A stretch of 64,000 nucleotides of DNA from CAVYXZ01 sp965223835 (GCA_965223835.1 CBDCXQ010000001.1:930001-994000), one strand, 5' to 3'; counted from the stretch's first letter, positions 8,901 to 17,649 are shown. The notes: generated by a model from the letters alone, not told the origin. Program-made: numbers and translations.

Positions 8901-10334
8901 GCTGATATTGGAATAGTTGAAAACTACCTTACACGATTTAATGCCTTCTTCGATGACGATCTAGCTCAAATTCTCGTTAATTATCTTGAAGACCCTTGCA
9001 TCAAACCAAATCATTATACCAGTATTCTAAACTACCTTCTGCATAAGCATCTCCCACATGCATGTCTTCGAGCAGCAGGTGATTTTCGCAAACTTTATGA
9101 AAAGCATCAAACGCTTCTACAACAAATGCCTTTATTTTTCGCTCTGCGAGCAGATGATCCCGCATCAAAATTATGCTTAACCAGGTTTATACAAGCAAAG
9201 ATCAAGGAAGTCTCAAAAAGCCGTTCCGAATCCGCAAGACTTGCTGCAAACCTGATAGCTTCTCCTGTTCATGGTGATTGGTGGTACTCGATATGGGATA
9301 TTGTTCAATCTGATGTAGATTTTGGAAGGGAAATTATTGAGACTACATCTGAAGTCTATGGTGATAGACGAGTGGCGAGAATAGGCTCCCAGTTGCCGGA
9401 AGGGGAAGTTGCCGATCTCTATTTATGGATAGCGGAACAATACCCGCATCAAGAAGATCCCGAATTAAATGGTTGGGTATCCTCAAGACATTCCGTCGCA
9501 GATTGGCGGGATAGTCTTCTAAACCAGCTTGCCGAACGTGGCACGCCTGAGGCCCTTAATCAATTAGACCGAATCTCCCAAACATATCCTGATTTATACC
9601 AATTGAGTCGTTTACTAAAATATCTGCGAGAGCACTTGTATAAGAACTCATGGCATCCGCCACAAGCTTCTGATTTACTGACCCTGCTAGGAAATGACGA
9701 GAAACGCCTTGTGCAAACTGACAATCAGTTGCTTGATCTAGTTATCGAGTCTTTGGATCGTCTTCAAAAACGCTTACAAGGGGAGACACCAAGTGCAGTT
9801 GATTTATGGAGCATCGTTCCGCTCAAGACGATTTGTCGTCCTATGGATGAAAGAGTGCTTTCAAACTATGTTAAGCGACATCTTGACCAGGATTTGAAGG
9901 AACGTGGAATCGTTGTGAACCGGGAGGTCGAAATCCGGCAGAAAGAAGGTGGAGAAGGTGCAGCCGCTGGAGAAATACCCGATCTTTACGTGAGCGCGGT
10001 CAGCCGGAATGCACGTGATAACGATATGAAACAGCTTGTCGTTTTGATTGAGGTCAAAGGCAACTGGCATGATGAGCTGAAAACAGCAACCCAAACTCAG
10101 CTTGTCGAACGCTATTTGCGAGACAATGATAAAGCAACTTGCGGATTGTATCTTGTAGGATGGTTCACGTGCCAACAATGGGATCAAGAGGACCGTCGGC
10201 GTGACCTTGCGATGAGCATTGAATATGATTCGTTGTGTGAGGAGTTGAAATCTCAAGCAGCCTCCCTATCTGGTGACTTATTGGATGTGCGAGCGTATGT
10301 TTTGGATGTTTCTTTGCGCGACACCACTGTATAG
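5988..10334 (+). CDS. NACHT/STAND NTPase with HEAT-like repeats and C-terminal PD-(D/E)xK nuclease
   Basis: Giant protein of about 1,448 residues. Counting from the alternative GTG at 5976: an N-terminal YNWKRRW segment, Walker A GEPGIGKS at 62-69, and Walker B LIVFIDSFDE at 117-126, typical of NACHT-type STAND ATPases. The long middle is all-helical and HEAT/TPR-like. The C-terminus carries a nuclease fold motif: Asp1336 in EIPDLYV and Glu1359-x-Lys1361 in LIEVKG, spaced as in PD-(D/E)xK (restriction-endonuclease-like) enzymes. Family knowledge: STAND NTPases sense phage proteins through the repeat region and switch on an attached effector. Usually the effector is N-terminal; here it is C-terminal. 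ATG 5988 is preferred over GTG 5976 by position, but the ribosome site is weak. The gene is AT-richer than core genes and sits in an element-rich region. Inferred role: abortive anti-phage defence. Confidence 0.75.
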   Translation: MTGQYNWKRRWILPGTRETQEMSLSALAQRWFPVGHQSDTNSFSLDDLASIPVIIMLGEPGIGKSSEIADYFERVSQVNSEHIWKLQEYPPSDFKQFFERSEFRAWQDGQSNLIVFIDSFDENLQLPVDLGRKLIEALEAAPGALDKLYLRIACRTADWSEETTRRLKSLFGDDHLLTIELDALGQQEVVEAATSHGIDAYQFLELVEQNALAALTLKPITLIDLLKEYLINDGVLPDTTNALYEKMCRRLCQEDNPYHDENDRLGNFTENELFTEAARLATIMLTTRHLTVWMPSSTRDIPDNAIPIGELHHGTSAEDRLTRATLHTGFFSSRGPNQLGWAHLSYAEFLAAFHMHDNLSLPQIKSLLVHPDGNKIIPQLREVAAWLTTMNPTVLEFVADFDPEVLFQSDLIVEDTDAREKLTAIFLDLYNQEILFEIPFNSHARYRRFIHPRLSEQLSRFAHDSNRNNTSRYVAISIIHACELGDAADALIDLALDPAVEYRLRDHAAYVVARIGSSEARLALKLLILGGAEDIDDELKGAGLIATWPEHLMTTELFEALTPRKRENLAGTYSAFLRPEIIDDIPDNDLPVALHWAANFVRQFTDAHHHIDLEIQDIIDEIVYKSWLHFDVPRVPEGIAELVLAKVVQFHPLFGTERRQQLDDRYQQVIDDLLHNEAKRRQMLLATINLVTNPEFDFHILAYSIPLLLDSDLVWFLDLLEKDSDLIPRDTLLKLVRSVFQRWDASHMDMMALALERSEPLHEMFSKWFFVQLDSEYANELRQAHKREQERQAKYQEIENQRQEQLIDPPPLIRLEEVLAQCERGEINEWWRTNIWLAANEHGGFNDWYGDIRQMPNWEQIDQITKERVISLGIEFIFNTSPESEKWLGQYSIWRPAIAAYRMLYLLFDVGAEIPMDVLKKWTPAIITFPDHFVRAEHEQHNRFLAMVYKNNGLGFRTWLADFLTNWHKPNADIGIVENYLTRFNAFFDDDLAQILVNYLEDPCIKPNHYTSILNYLLHKHLPHACLRAAGDFRKLYEKHQTLLQQMPLFFALRADDPASKLCLTRFIQAKIKEVSKSRSESARLAANLIASPVHGDWWYSIWDIVQSDVDFGREIIETTSEVYGDRRVARIGSQLPEGEVADLYLWIAEQYPHQEDPELNGWVSSRHSVADWRDSLLNQLAERGTPEALNQLDRISQTYPDLYQLSRLLKYLREHLYKNSWHPPQASDLLTLLGNDEKRLVQTDNQLLDLVIESLDRLQKRLQGETPSAVDLWSIVPLKTICRPMDERVLSNYVKRHLDQDLKERGIVVNREVEIRQKEGGEGAAAGEIPDLYVSAVSRNARDNDMKQLVVLIEVKGNWHDELKTATQTQLVERYLRDNDKATCGLYLVGWFTCQQWDQEDRRRDLAMSIEYDSLCEELKSQAASLSGDLLDVRAYVLDVSLRDTTV

Positions 10335-10378
10335 GCTTCTCAACAGGCAGCATTTTGTCATCGCATAATCTTTCCTCA

Positions 10379-10396
10379 TTTCAGTTCAAACTGAAA
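10379..10396. repeat. 18-bp inverted repeat upstream of recombinase 1
   Basis: Perfect palindrome TTTCAGTT-CA-AACTGAAA, partly overlapping the sequence shared with the second recombinase module. Could be an operator or part of a recombination site. Confidence 0.5.
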
Positions 10397-10450
10397 TTTT
10401 GACTCACGATATCGAAAAACTGACTCCCCAAAACTGAAGAATTTCACGGG
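10391..10450. repeat. Shared upstream sequence, copy 1
   Basis: Begins CTGAAATTTTGACTCACGAT and continues through GAAAAACTGAC, CAAAAC and ATTTCACGG. It aligns with 17765-17826, in the same orientation relative to a serine recombinase, at roughly three quarters identity by eye with one small gap. The TGACTC word occurs three times within 10400-10480. Could be an element end, attachment site or regulatory region. Confidence 0.55.
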
Positions 10451-10498
10451 TCTGACATCCTGACTCGGTTACGCTGGTGGTGCGGGTAAAACCGGATT

Positions 10499-10720
10499 AT
10501 GACGAGGATGCACGTGGAGCCAGATACTATCCAGCACCAACAACCGAATAACAGCATCGACCTGGTAGACCTGTCACGGACCCTGCTCAGGATCGTTGCA
10601 CACCTGCCCAAAAGCGAGTATCATGAGGACAAGTCAACGGAACAGCGACGCCGAGCCGACGTGTTGGAGCACGCCGACCCGGCTGACCCCGCGAGTGTAG
10701 ATGCCACATCGCAGGGCTGA
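10499..10720 (+). CDS. Small protein upstream of serine recombinase
   Basis: 73-residue reading frame ending 86 bases before the recombinase. It has an acidic, polar composition with one likely helix (DLVDLSRTLLRIVAHL). No family was recognised. The start is uncertain: ATG 10499 has no clear ribosome site, and ATG 10508 is preceded directly by GAGG. It occupies the same relative place as the small genes before the second recombinase, which is the main reason to keep it. It may be an accessory or directionality protein, or not real. Confidence 0.35.
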   Translation: MTRMHVEPDTIQHQQPNNSIDLVDLSRTLLRIVAHLPKSEYHEDKSTEQRRRADVLEHADPADPASVDATSQG

Positions 10721-10738
10721 GACGCATTGTATAACATG

Positions 10739-10781
10739 CGCCTTGCTTCTGCGTAGGAACTCGCGGAAGCAGGGCGTTTTT
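10739..10781 (+). terminator. Hairpin plus T-run just upstream of recombinase 1
   Basis: Stem CGCCTTGCTTCTGCG / CGCGGAAGCAGGGCG with an 8-base loop and G-T wobbles, followed by TTTTT. It lies 25 bases before the recombinase ATG and immediately before an AAAGGAGG ribosome site. It can end the upstream transcript or act as an attenuator of the recombinase. Confidence 0.7.
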
Positions 10782-10806
10782 CGTTCAGCAGAAAGGAGGA
10801 CAACTT

Positions 10807-12843
10807 ATGGTGAGAACCCTCAAGCGCCCTGACACCGCGTCGATTGATCCGTACAAAGCCCAACCCCTCCCCCTCGGCAAGCCGGTCTCGGTCTACTACC
10901 GCCAATCCTCGGAGGGACAGATCGGCAACATCTCCACCACCCTGCAAACGGTGGATATGGTCGAACACCTGATGCGCCAGGGCTGGCAGCGTGAACAGAT
11001 CCACATGATCGACATGGACGCGGGCATCAGCGGCATGAAGAAGATCAGCGAACGTCCGGGCATGTCCATGCTCTACCAGCAGATCGAGAATGGCGAGATT
11101 GGGCTGGTGGCTGCTCAGGATGTAGACCGGTTCTTCCGCGATGTTACTCAAATCGAGACCAACATCTTCATCGATGCCTGCCGCCGTAACAACGTCCAGG
11201 TGCTGACCCCCAGCTTCGTGTATGACTTCGCTCACCCCACGCAGGGACGCTATCACATGCAGATGTTCCGCGACCACGCGCAGCGCGCTGCCGACTTCAT
11301 CGAGTATCACGTGCGCGGACGGCTCGTGAAGAGCCGTCACTGGCGACGGGAACGTGGTATGTGGGCCGGACGTAAGATCGCCCCCGGTTTCATGGTGGAC
11401 AAGCGCGAACGGCTGCTGGATGGATCATCCAACTCCGACTGGCGCAAGTACCGGCGCTTCGACCCCTATGCCGATGTCCTGCTGGCCTACTTCGAGTTAT
11501 TCCATGCCAACGAGGGCAACCTCAAGCAGACCTGGGAGCAGATCGAGGCGGCAGGTCCCTACTTCCCTGATATCGTGGACGGCATGGTGCCGGAGGGCTT
11601 TCAGGCCACCGATCACCTGGAGCGGCGATCACGCTTCACAGGTGGACTGACTCCGTCGTTCAGCGGCCTACAGCACATGCTCATCAACGTGGCCTACCTC
11701 GGACACTGGATTCACAAGGGCGTGATCGTGCAGTGGCATAACCACGAGGCGATAATCCCCAATGACCTGTTCCTATATGCCTACAACCGTATCTCCGCCG
11801 TCGACTTCTACGGCGAGCCGAACCCGCAGTACGTGCCGTACCGTCCCTGGACGCGCCACAACAAGGCTGAACGTTCTGAACCACCGCCGACTTACGCCAA
11901 CCTGATCTACTCGGACGACATCCCAGAGCAACCCCATCACCGCCTTTCAGCCATCTGGAGCGCGGGTAATGGCAACTACAAGTACCAGCTCTACCATACC
12001 TATCGCTCGAACGTCTGGAACATCAATGCCGCCATCGTGGACGCGATCGTGGACAAGCTGCTGCTGGAACGGCTGAAGGCAACCACCATCGACGAGGATG
12101 TGTGGCAGACGGCGCTCGCCAGCATCGATCACGGCGACCATGCCGAAGTGCGACGGTTGGAAACGGCCATCAAGCAGGCGGAAGGCGCCAAGGATCACCT
12201 CATCACCAGCCTGACCACGTTGAGCCATCCTGAGATGGTTATGCGTGCAGAAGCCCGCTACCGAGCGGCAGAACAGGAGATCGAAGCCCATCAAGCCGAT
12301 CTGTCGCGGTTGAAGTCTGGTGAGCAGAAGCGCACGAATCTGGCACAGGCCAAGCCCGTGCTGGAAACCGTCATCGCCCGCTGGGACGAGGTCCCGCGTC
12401 AGGAGCACCGGAGCTTGTTCGAGGCGTTTGCCACGCACATCAGCATGTCGAAGATCACCCGCCACACCAAGACCATCACGGTTCACTGGCGCGATGGTTC
12501 GACCTCAACCCAAAGCACCACCCACCGCAGCACAGGGTACTTCTGGGAGGAAGATGACCTGGAGAAACTGCGCGCGATGCTTGAAAACAACATCGATCAA
12601 GTCCAGATCCTCAAGACCTTCCCGGACTATACCTGGCGGGCGCTGACCGAGCGCGCGTGCTACCACTTTGGCAAAGGCTGGTGGAAATCTTATACAGGCG
12701 AGAAGAAATATCCGCGTAAGACGAAATGGGCCGATACCGAGGAGGCTCAAGAAGAAGCAGTGCCACAACTCATGTCGAGTGAGGGCTGTACTGTTACCGA
12801 CATTCCGCACCCTAATTCTCAAAAATGGCGAATTATGCGCTAA
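10807..12843 (+). CDS. Large serine recombinase (3' end altered by IS insertion)
   Basis: 678-residue site-specific recombinase. Resolvase domain at about 27-170 with catalytic Ser34 in YYRQSS, then DMDAGISG and DRFFRD arginine motifs. A recombinase domain follows (about 215-325, with NVAYLGHWIHKG). The segment where a zinc ribbon is normally found has no CxxC pairs. A coiled coil (about 445-505) precedes a Myb/SANT-like helix-turn-helix (about 575-620, EEDDLEKLRAMLENN...TWRALTERA). AAAGGAGG lies at a good distance from the start. The last 15 residues after Val663 come from the left end of an IS; without the IS the frame would run on for 14 codons and stop at 14573-14575. It is related to the recombinase at 18682 along the full catalytic part. 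Likely integrase/excisionase of a mobile element. Confidence 0.9.
   Translation: MVRTLKRPDTASIDPYKAQPLPLGKPVSVYYRQSSEGQIGNISTTLQTVDMVEHLMRQGWQREQIHMIDMDAGISGMKKISERPGMSMLYQQIENGEIGLVAAQDVDRFFRDVTQIETNIFIDACRRNNVQVLTPSFVYDFAHPTQGRYHMQMFRDHAQRAADFIEYHVRGRLVKSRHWRRERGMWAGRKIAPGFMVDKRERLLDGSSNSDWRKYRRFDPYADVLLAYFELFHANEGNLKQTWEQIEAAGPYFPDIVDGMVPEGFQATDHLERRSRFTGGLTPSFSGLQHMLINVAYLGHWIHKGVIVQWHNHEAIIPNDLFLYAYNRISAVDFYGEPNPQYVPYRPWTRHNKAERSEPPPTYANLIYSDDIPEQPHHRLSAIWSAGNGNYKYQLYHTYRSNVWNINAAIVDAIVDKLLLERLKATTIDEDVWQTALASIDHGDHAEVRRLETAIKQAEGAKDHLITSLTTLSHPEMVMRAEARYRAAEQEIEAHQADLSRLKSGEQKRTNLAQAKPVLETVIARWDEVPRQEHRSLFEAFATHISMSKITRHTKTITVHWRDGSTSTQSTTHRSTGYFWEEDDLEKLRAMLENNIDQVQILKTFPDYTWRALTERACYHFGKGWWKSYTGEKKYPRKTKWADTEEAQEEAVPQLMSSEGCTVTDIPHPNSQKWRIMR
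12796..12809. repeat. IS left inverted repeat
   Basis: ACCGACATTCCGCA, matching the complement of 14514-14527 exactly. It is read as codons 664-668 of the recombinase frame. Confidence 0.85.
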
Positions 12844-12879
12844 GCTCTCTGGATGGGGTCAAAGGAGAGCGAGAAACGC

Positions 12880-14511
12880 ATGTCGGAAGCCTACACCACA
12901 CAAGTTTTGGATCATCTGGGGATTGTAGCTGGCATTTGCCAACGGATTGACTTAATCGGTCAGATCGATGCGCGTATTGCTATTGAAGGACGGAAGGTGA
13001 GCATTGGTCAAGCGGTTCAAGCAATGGTCTTGAATGGATTGGGCTTTATCAGTCGTCCCCTGTATCTAAGTCCAGAATTCTTCCGCAACAAACCCATCGA
13101 CCTGCTTATCGGAGCAGGTCTAGAAGCCGATGATCTGAACGAAGATAGCCTGGGTCGGGCTTTAGATCATGTGTATGCGGCTGGCGTGAGCGAGCTGTTT
13201 GCCGCAATTTGCGCCTATGCCCTGCATGAGTTCGGGATCGAGGTACGCTTCGCACACATTGATACAACAGCTTTCAGCCTTGAAGGAGAATACGAGTTCG
13301 ATGAAGAGCATGAAGATGAACCCCAGCCGATTCGGATTGCCTATGGCTACTCGAAAGACCGTCGTCCCGATCTGAAACAAGCCATCATGGGACTGATTTG
13401 TGTCAACGAGACTTCTATTCCCGCTTATCTCACCACCTTATCGGGGAATGTATCCGACAAAACAAGTATGCCGGAGATGGCAAAACTCTATCTTGAACAG
13501 TTTGCTGAGGACGATGAAACACCGATTCTGGTGGCAGATAGTGCATTATACAGCGCCGACAATTTACAGCAACTCTCCGAGATCAAGTGGGTGACGCGAG
13601 TGCCAATCACGTTAAATGAAGCCAAGACATTGGTTGCAGAAACTAGCCAGGAAGGGATGCAAGCCTGTGAGCGCGCAGGATACTTCTATCGTGAGGTGGA
13701 AAGCCACTATGGTGGGATTGAGCAACGCTGGTTGGTGGTGTTATATGAACCACGCCGTGAGCAGGAATTGGCACAATTGCAGAAACGCATCGGGCGTGAA
13801 GGCGAAAAACTGGCAAAGAGATTGAAGAAACTGAAACGCGAAGCCTTCAACTGCGAGGAAGATGCTCAAAAAGCCCTGGATGACTTTGGTAAACAGTGGT
13901 CATTTCATCTTGTGCGAGGCGCAGTGTACAACGTGACTCGTTACGCGCAACGCGGTCGTCCCAAAGCAGATAGTCCCACCACAACCGAATGGAAGATTGA
14001 AGCGAATTTTGAACCGGATGAAGCGGCAATCGCCCAGCAGGAACAATTCCTGGGCAAATATCTGATTGCCACCAATGAACTTGAGCAACAAACCCTACCA
14101 ACAGCAGAGTTGTTGACCATCTACAAAGACCAGAACCGTAGTGTGGAACGCGGCTTTCGTTTCTTGAAAGACCCGTTGTTTTTTGCGTCACGGTTCTTTC
14201 TCAAGAAGCCGTCGCGCATCATGGGGTTGCTGATGGTAATGGGCCTGAGTTTGCTGATTTACGCCCTGGCCGAACATGATCTGCGGCAGAAATTGCAGCA
14301 ACAGAACCAATCTGTCCCGGACCAGAAAGGCAAACCGACGCAACGTCCCACCATGCGACGGGTCTTCCAGATGTTTGAGGGCATCCACATCTTGCTCGTC
14401 GAAACGGAGCACGCACGAAAACGAAGGGTTCTCAATGTCCAACCGGTGCATCTACAGATCGCCGCCTTGCTCGGCCAGCCGATCCTCAAATTCTACGTTT
14501 TGACTGAGTGA
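12880..14511 (+). CDS. IS1634-family transposase
   Basis: 543-residue DDE transposase of the IS4 superfamily. The N-terminal part (QVLDHLGIVAGICQRIDLIGQID) is the DUF4277-type domain seen in IS1634 transposases. Likely catalytic acids are Asp in AHIDTTAF, Asp in LVADSALYS, and Glu in NRSVERGFRFLKDP, where Glu is followed by Lys seven residues on, as in the IS4 YREK signature. ATG 12880 is chosen over 12853 because AAAGGAGAG precedes it by about 10 bases. It ends 2 bases before the right inverted repeat. The full length and intact motifs suggest a recently active copy. Confidence 0.9.
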   Translation: MSEAYTTQVLDHLGIVAGICQRIDLIGQIDARIAIEGRKVSIGQAVQAMVLNGLGFISRPLYLSPEFFRNKPIDLLIGAGLEADDLNEDSLGRALDHVYAAGVSELFAAICAYALHEFGIEVRFAHIDTTAFSLEGEYEFDEEHEDEPQPIRIAYGYSKDRRPDLKQAIMGLICVNETSIPAYLTTLSGNVSDKTSMPEMAKLYLEQFAEDDETPILVADSALYSADNLQQLSEIKWVTRVPITLNEAKTLVAETSQEGMQACERAGYFYREVESHYGGIEQRWLVVLYEPRREQELAQLQKRIGREGEKLAKRLKKLKREAFNCEEDAQKALDDFGKQWSFHLVRGAVYNVTRYAQRGRPKADSPTTTEWKIEANFEPDEAAIAQQEQFLGKYLIATNELEQQTLPTAELLTIYKDQNRSVERGFRFLKDPLFFASRFFLKKPSRIMGLLMVMGLSLLIYALAEHDLRQKLQQQNQSVPDQKGKPTQRPTMRRVFQMFEGIHILLVETEHARKRRVLNVQPVHLQIAALLGQPILKFYVLTE

Positions 14512-14513
14512 CC

Positions 14514-14527
14514 TGCGGAATGTCGGT
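14514..14527. repeat. IS right inverted repeat
   Basis: TGCGGAATGTCGGT, the exact complement of the left end repeat at 12796-12809. Confidence 0.85.
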
Positions 14528-14651
14528 GTTAAATACAAATTCGTTTATTCCTGCGCTTTTCCCCTTGTAGCCTAAAATCCTTATTCTGTGCCACATCATC
14601 AACTGTTGAAAGGTATACAGTTATCACAAAAACATGCTGTGCAGATTACTT

Positions 14652-15704
14652 TCAATCAATCATAAGGTAATCGGGTTGGGCCGCACCCAGCTTCCAAATG
14701 GCGACTTGCTGGTCTGATTGATAACTCTCTGACATCGGTAATGTAGCTGTGTCACTCACAAATGCCAGTCGGCTATTGTCGGGACTCAATGTGGCAGTCG
14801 TGAACCGTCGATCTTCCTCTCTGTGAGAGAACACAACCTCTCCTGTTTCCACAGAACGTACTCGGAGCGTGCTATCTTCTGATGAGGTGACAAAGTTCTC
14901 AAGATCACAGCCAATGACATATTCGCCCTGCAAAAATTCCACAATATTTTCTGAATAGGCTGTGTTCCAGATGGTTTGCCGAACAAGGTGTAATTCTGGC
15001 TGGGAGCGTAACTCCCACATTTGAATACTGCGATAGAAGCCCAGGATCAGTTTGCTTGCCTCTGAGTCAAAATGGATCCAATCCGCACTTTCTTGATGAA
15101 CTGAGGCCACAACTTTGTTGGTTGCTACATCAATTAGATTCGTTGGGCCATGAAGACTACTGAACACCAGATATTGCCCATCCGAACTATAGGCAACCGC
15201 AGTGATAGGTCCCGTACCTCTGATCGCCATAGACGAGAACTCTTCCCAGTTGGCTGTATTCCAACTGCGAATGCGATAATCACCACCAGATCGGGTAGGG
15301 AAGTAACCACCACCGGTAACCAAACGATTTTCATCAGGGCTGAAAGCAAGAACGCGGACCATCATACGATTTGCTTCGAAAGTGCTTACTGGTTCCCCCG
15401 AATCTGCAATCCAAATCTGTACCAGTCCTTGCCCAAGTCCGGTACCACTACCCAGACCCGCTGCTAACCAGGTGCCGGACGGACTAAACTGAACGATATT
15501 GATTGGTTGGACGGTGGCTGCCGACCATACAAGCACTAATGTTCCGGAATCATAGAGGTTCACACCCTCAGACGTGCCAACAGCCAGGAGCCTTCCATCG
15601 GGCGACCAGGCGACGCTGGAAATTCGAAGCTCACTTTGCGCATGGATGCTGATCGGCCTCATTAATCCGATCAGGAGGGTGCAAATGATGAGGAACCGTT
15701 TCAT
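14652..15704 (-). CDS. Secreted WD40-repeat protein
   Basis: 350 residues. It starts with a signal peptide (MKRFLIICTLLIGLMRPISIHA) and continues with WD40 blades recognisable as ISSVAWSPDGRLLAVGT, VRVLAFSPDENRLVTGG, ITAVAYSSDGQYLVFSS and TTATLSPDNSRLAFVS. One domain of about seven blades, exported, probably a protein-binding propeller. Its ATG overlaps the stop of the upstream WD40 gene (ATGA), so the two are translationally coupled. No enzymatic residues are expected. Closest in kind to the secreted WD40 proteins common in Chloroflexota. Confidence 0.8.
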   Translation of the reverse strand: MKRFLIICTLLIGLMRPISIHAQSELRISSVAWSPDGRLLAVGTSEGVNLYDSGTLVLVWSAATVQPINIVQFSPSGTWLAAGLGSGTGLGQGLVQIWIADSGEPVSTFEANRMMVRVLAFSPDENRLVTGGGYFPTRSGGDYRIRSWNTANWEEFSSMAIRGTGPITAVAYSSDGQYLVFSSLHGPTNLIDVATNKVVASVHQESADWIHFDSEASKLILGFYRSIQMWELRSQPELHLVRQTIWNTAYSENIVEFLQGEYVIGCDLENFVTSSEDSTLRVRSVETGEVVFSHREEDRRFTTATLSPDNSRLAFVSDTATLPMSESYQSDQQVAIWKLGAAQPDYLMID

Positions 15705-17649
15705 TCAATCCCCCAGAGCTTTATTGTTCCATCAAGGCTGGATGTCGCAATCAAAGAACCAGTAAGATTAAAGACAACGCCTGTGATTTCATCTACATGA
15801 GCATCTATTGTTGAAAGCAACTCGCCACTTTCCACATCGAACAACTTCAAGGATGTTGTGTCGGTGAAAGCGAGCAACGATCCATCGGGATGGAACGCAA
15901 TATGCGGCGTAACTACCCCATACGACTGGGTAGCAATTTCACGGACGATGGCCCAGGTTTCAGTATCAAAGAGGTAGATTGTGCGGGAATCTACGGCAGC
16001 GAGCAACTTTCCATCCGGGCTAAAGCGCAGTGCAGCACCGTACCATCCTCCCTCATCAGTCAGCGCCATCTCCGCTTCTTCGCGTAAATCGCGCCGCCAT
16101 AGTCGTCCGCGACTGCTATAGACAATAACAGGTTGAGTAGGACTGTAAGCAAATTCATAGACTGAATCCTCAACAATAAGGGTGCCGTCTTGGGGCTGGC
16201 CGCCGGGCATGTCCCACATTCGGAAGCGTCCACGGATCTGCCGCCATAGAGTATCTGGATCATAGGGATGACCATCGCCATAGCTGCTGATAAATAGATG
16301 CGTCGAATCCGGAGAAAATCCCATCGCGTCAATTGAGTTAACGGGTTCGAGCTGATACGAAAAAGGGGTGCTGTATTCCCAAACATCCAGCATCCACAAG
16401 CCACCGGTCTCAGCATTCATCCAAGCAATGCTCGTACCATCATCGCTCACCGTGACGCTGTCCCAATCATCCGGGTTGATGCGCATCGCAAGCAATTCCT
16501 CACGAGTAGCGATTTCCCAGAGATAGATTGTTGCATCCTGACCTGCACTGACAACCCATTCGCCGTTTGGTCTGAAGCCTACCTTCAGCAGAGGCGGGGT
16601 GACATTTTCGATAATGCCAAATGAGGCGATTACCACTCCTGTGTCCGCATTCCAGACTTCTGCGATTAGCGCCGGGTCAGAAAAGCCATAGATGTCACCC
16701 GCCGAATTTATTCGAAGGTGTTGGATATGCCAGGGTTGGTCATCGAATACGTTGAGGAGTGCGCCATTGGTGACACGCCACAGCCGTACTTTGCTATCCA
16801 TACCACCGGTTGCCAGCAGCGAACCATCTGGGCTGAACGCAGCGGTGGTTACACGATCATAGGGCAGAGTTAAAGCGAATAACTCAACCCCTTCTCGCAC
16901 ATTCCAGAACCGTACGACACCGCGCACATCAATGGAAATTAACAAATCTGGATCAGTCGGGCTAAAACAAGCTGTCTGAAGACCGGGCGAACTTCGCTCA
17001 ATTGCTGAAGGATTTCACCTTTAACCGCATCGCGCACAAGCAACCTGGCGATAGGTAGACCACTACCTTGTTGCGAATCACTGGTTGCTGTTGCAATCAA
17101 GCTATGATCGGCATTCAACGTCATGAGTCTCTCACTACGGTAACTTGAAGTAGGAAAGACTACTGACTCATGGGCGGTTTTATATTCCCAAAAGCGGATA
17201 CCAGAACCTAATGTTGGTCCTGAAATTAATTCTCGCAGGTCAAAGAAATTGATTGCCAAAATTTCTGTATCAGCAACAAAGGATAAATCACTCACCGTTC
17301 CGACGTTTTCAACTCCCCAGATGCCCAGATCCTCGCCAGTCGAAGTATCCCATAAACGTACCAGGCCGGTGGAATCGGAAGACGCCAGGATGTGATTGTC
17401 CTGACGAAATGCTAATACACGAACCATTTTTTGACCCGGAATGATTATAGGATCTGATTGAGAAGCGTCATGATATATTCGTATTTCTTCGGACATGCCA
17501 ATAGCGACCATTCGACCATCATTTGACCATGCCGATGCCGTAATTGCCCCGTATCCAAATTTATCTATTCGCGTGAGTGTGTAGGTATTCTGGGCAGTCA
17601 CGCAGACGCATAGCACGAGCATAAACAAGATTGACAATAAGGATCGCAT
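15701..17649 (-). pseudogene. Secreted WD40-repeat protein, split by a one-base frameshift
   Basis: Two frames, 16939-17649 and 15701-16945, together form one WD40 protein of about 650 residues. The first begins with a signal peptide (MRSLLSILFMLVLCVCVTA, ATG 17649, GGAG 7 bases upstream) and runs out at ...LARLIQIC. The second frame, read back past its TTG, continues as GLQTACFSPTDPDLLISIDV, a classic WD40 strand. The switch point is at about 16985-16988, in the CGCCCGG / CCGGGCG run, where one base appears missing. It is either a true pseudogene or a sequencing error in a G-run; all later blades are intact, which favours error or a very recent mutation. Confidence 0.75.

Larger units (their letters stand above)
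12796..14527 (+). mobile_element. IS1634-like insertion sequence
   Basis: About 1,732 bases bounded by 14-bp perfect terminal inverted repeats ACCGACATTCCGCA (12796-12809) and its complement (14514-14527), with one transposase gene filling the inside. GTT flanks both ends (12793-12795 and 14528-14530); this could be a short target duplication but a 3-base match may be chance, and the family usually makes longer ones. The element is inserted in the same direction as the recombinase gene, inside its 3' end. Confidence 0.85.
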
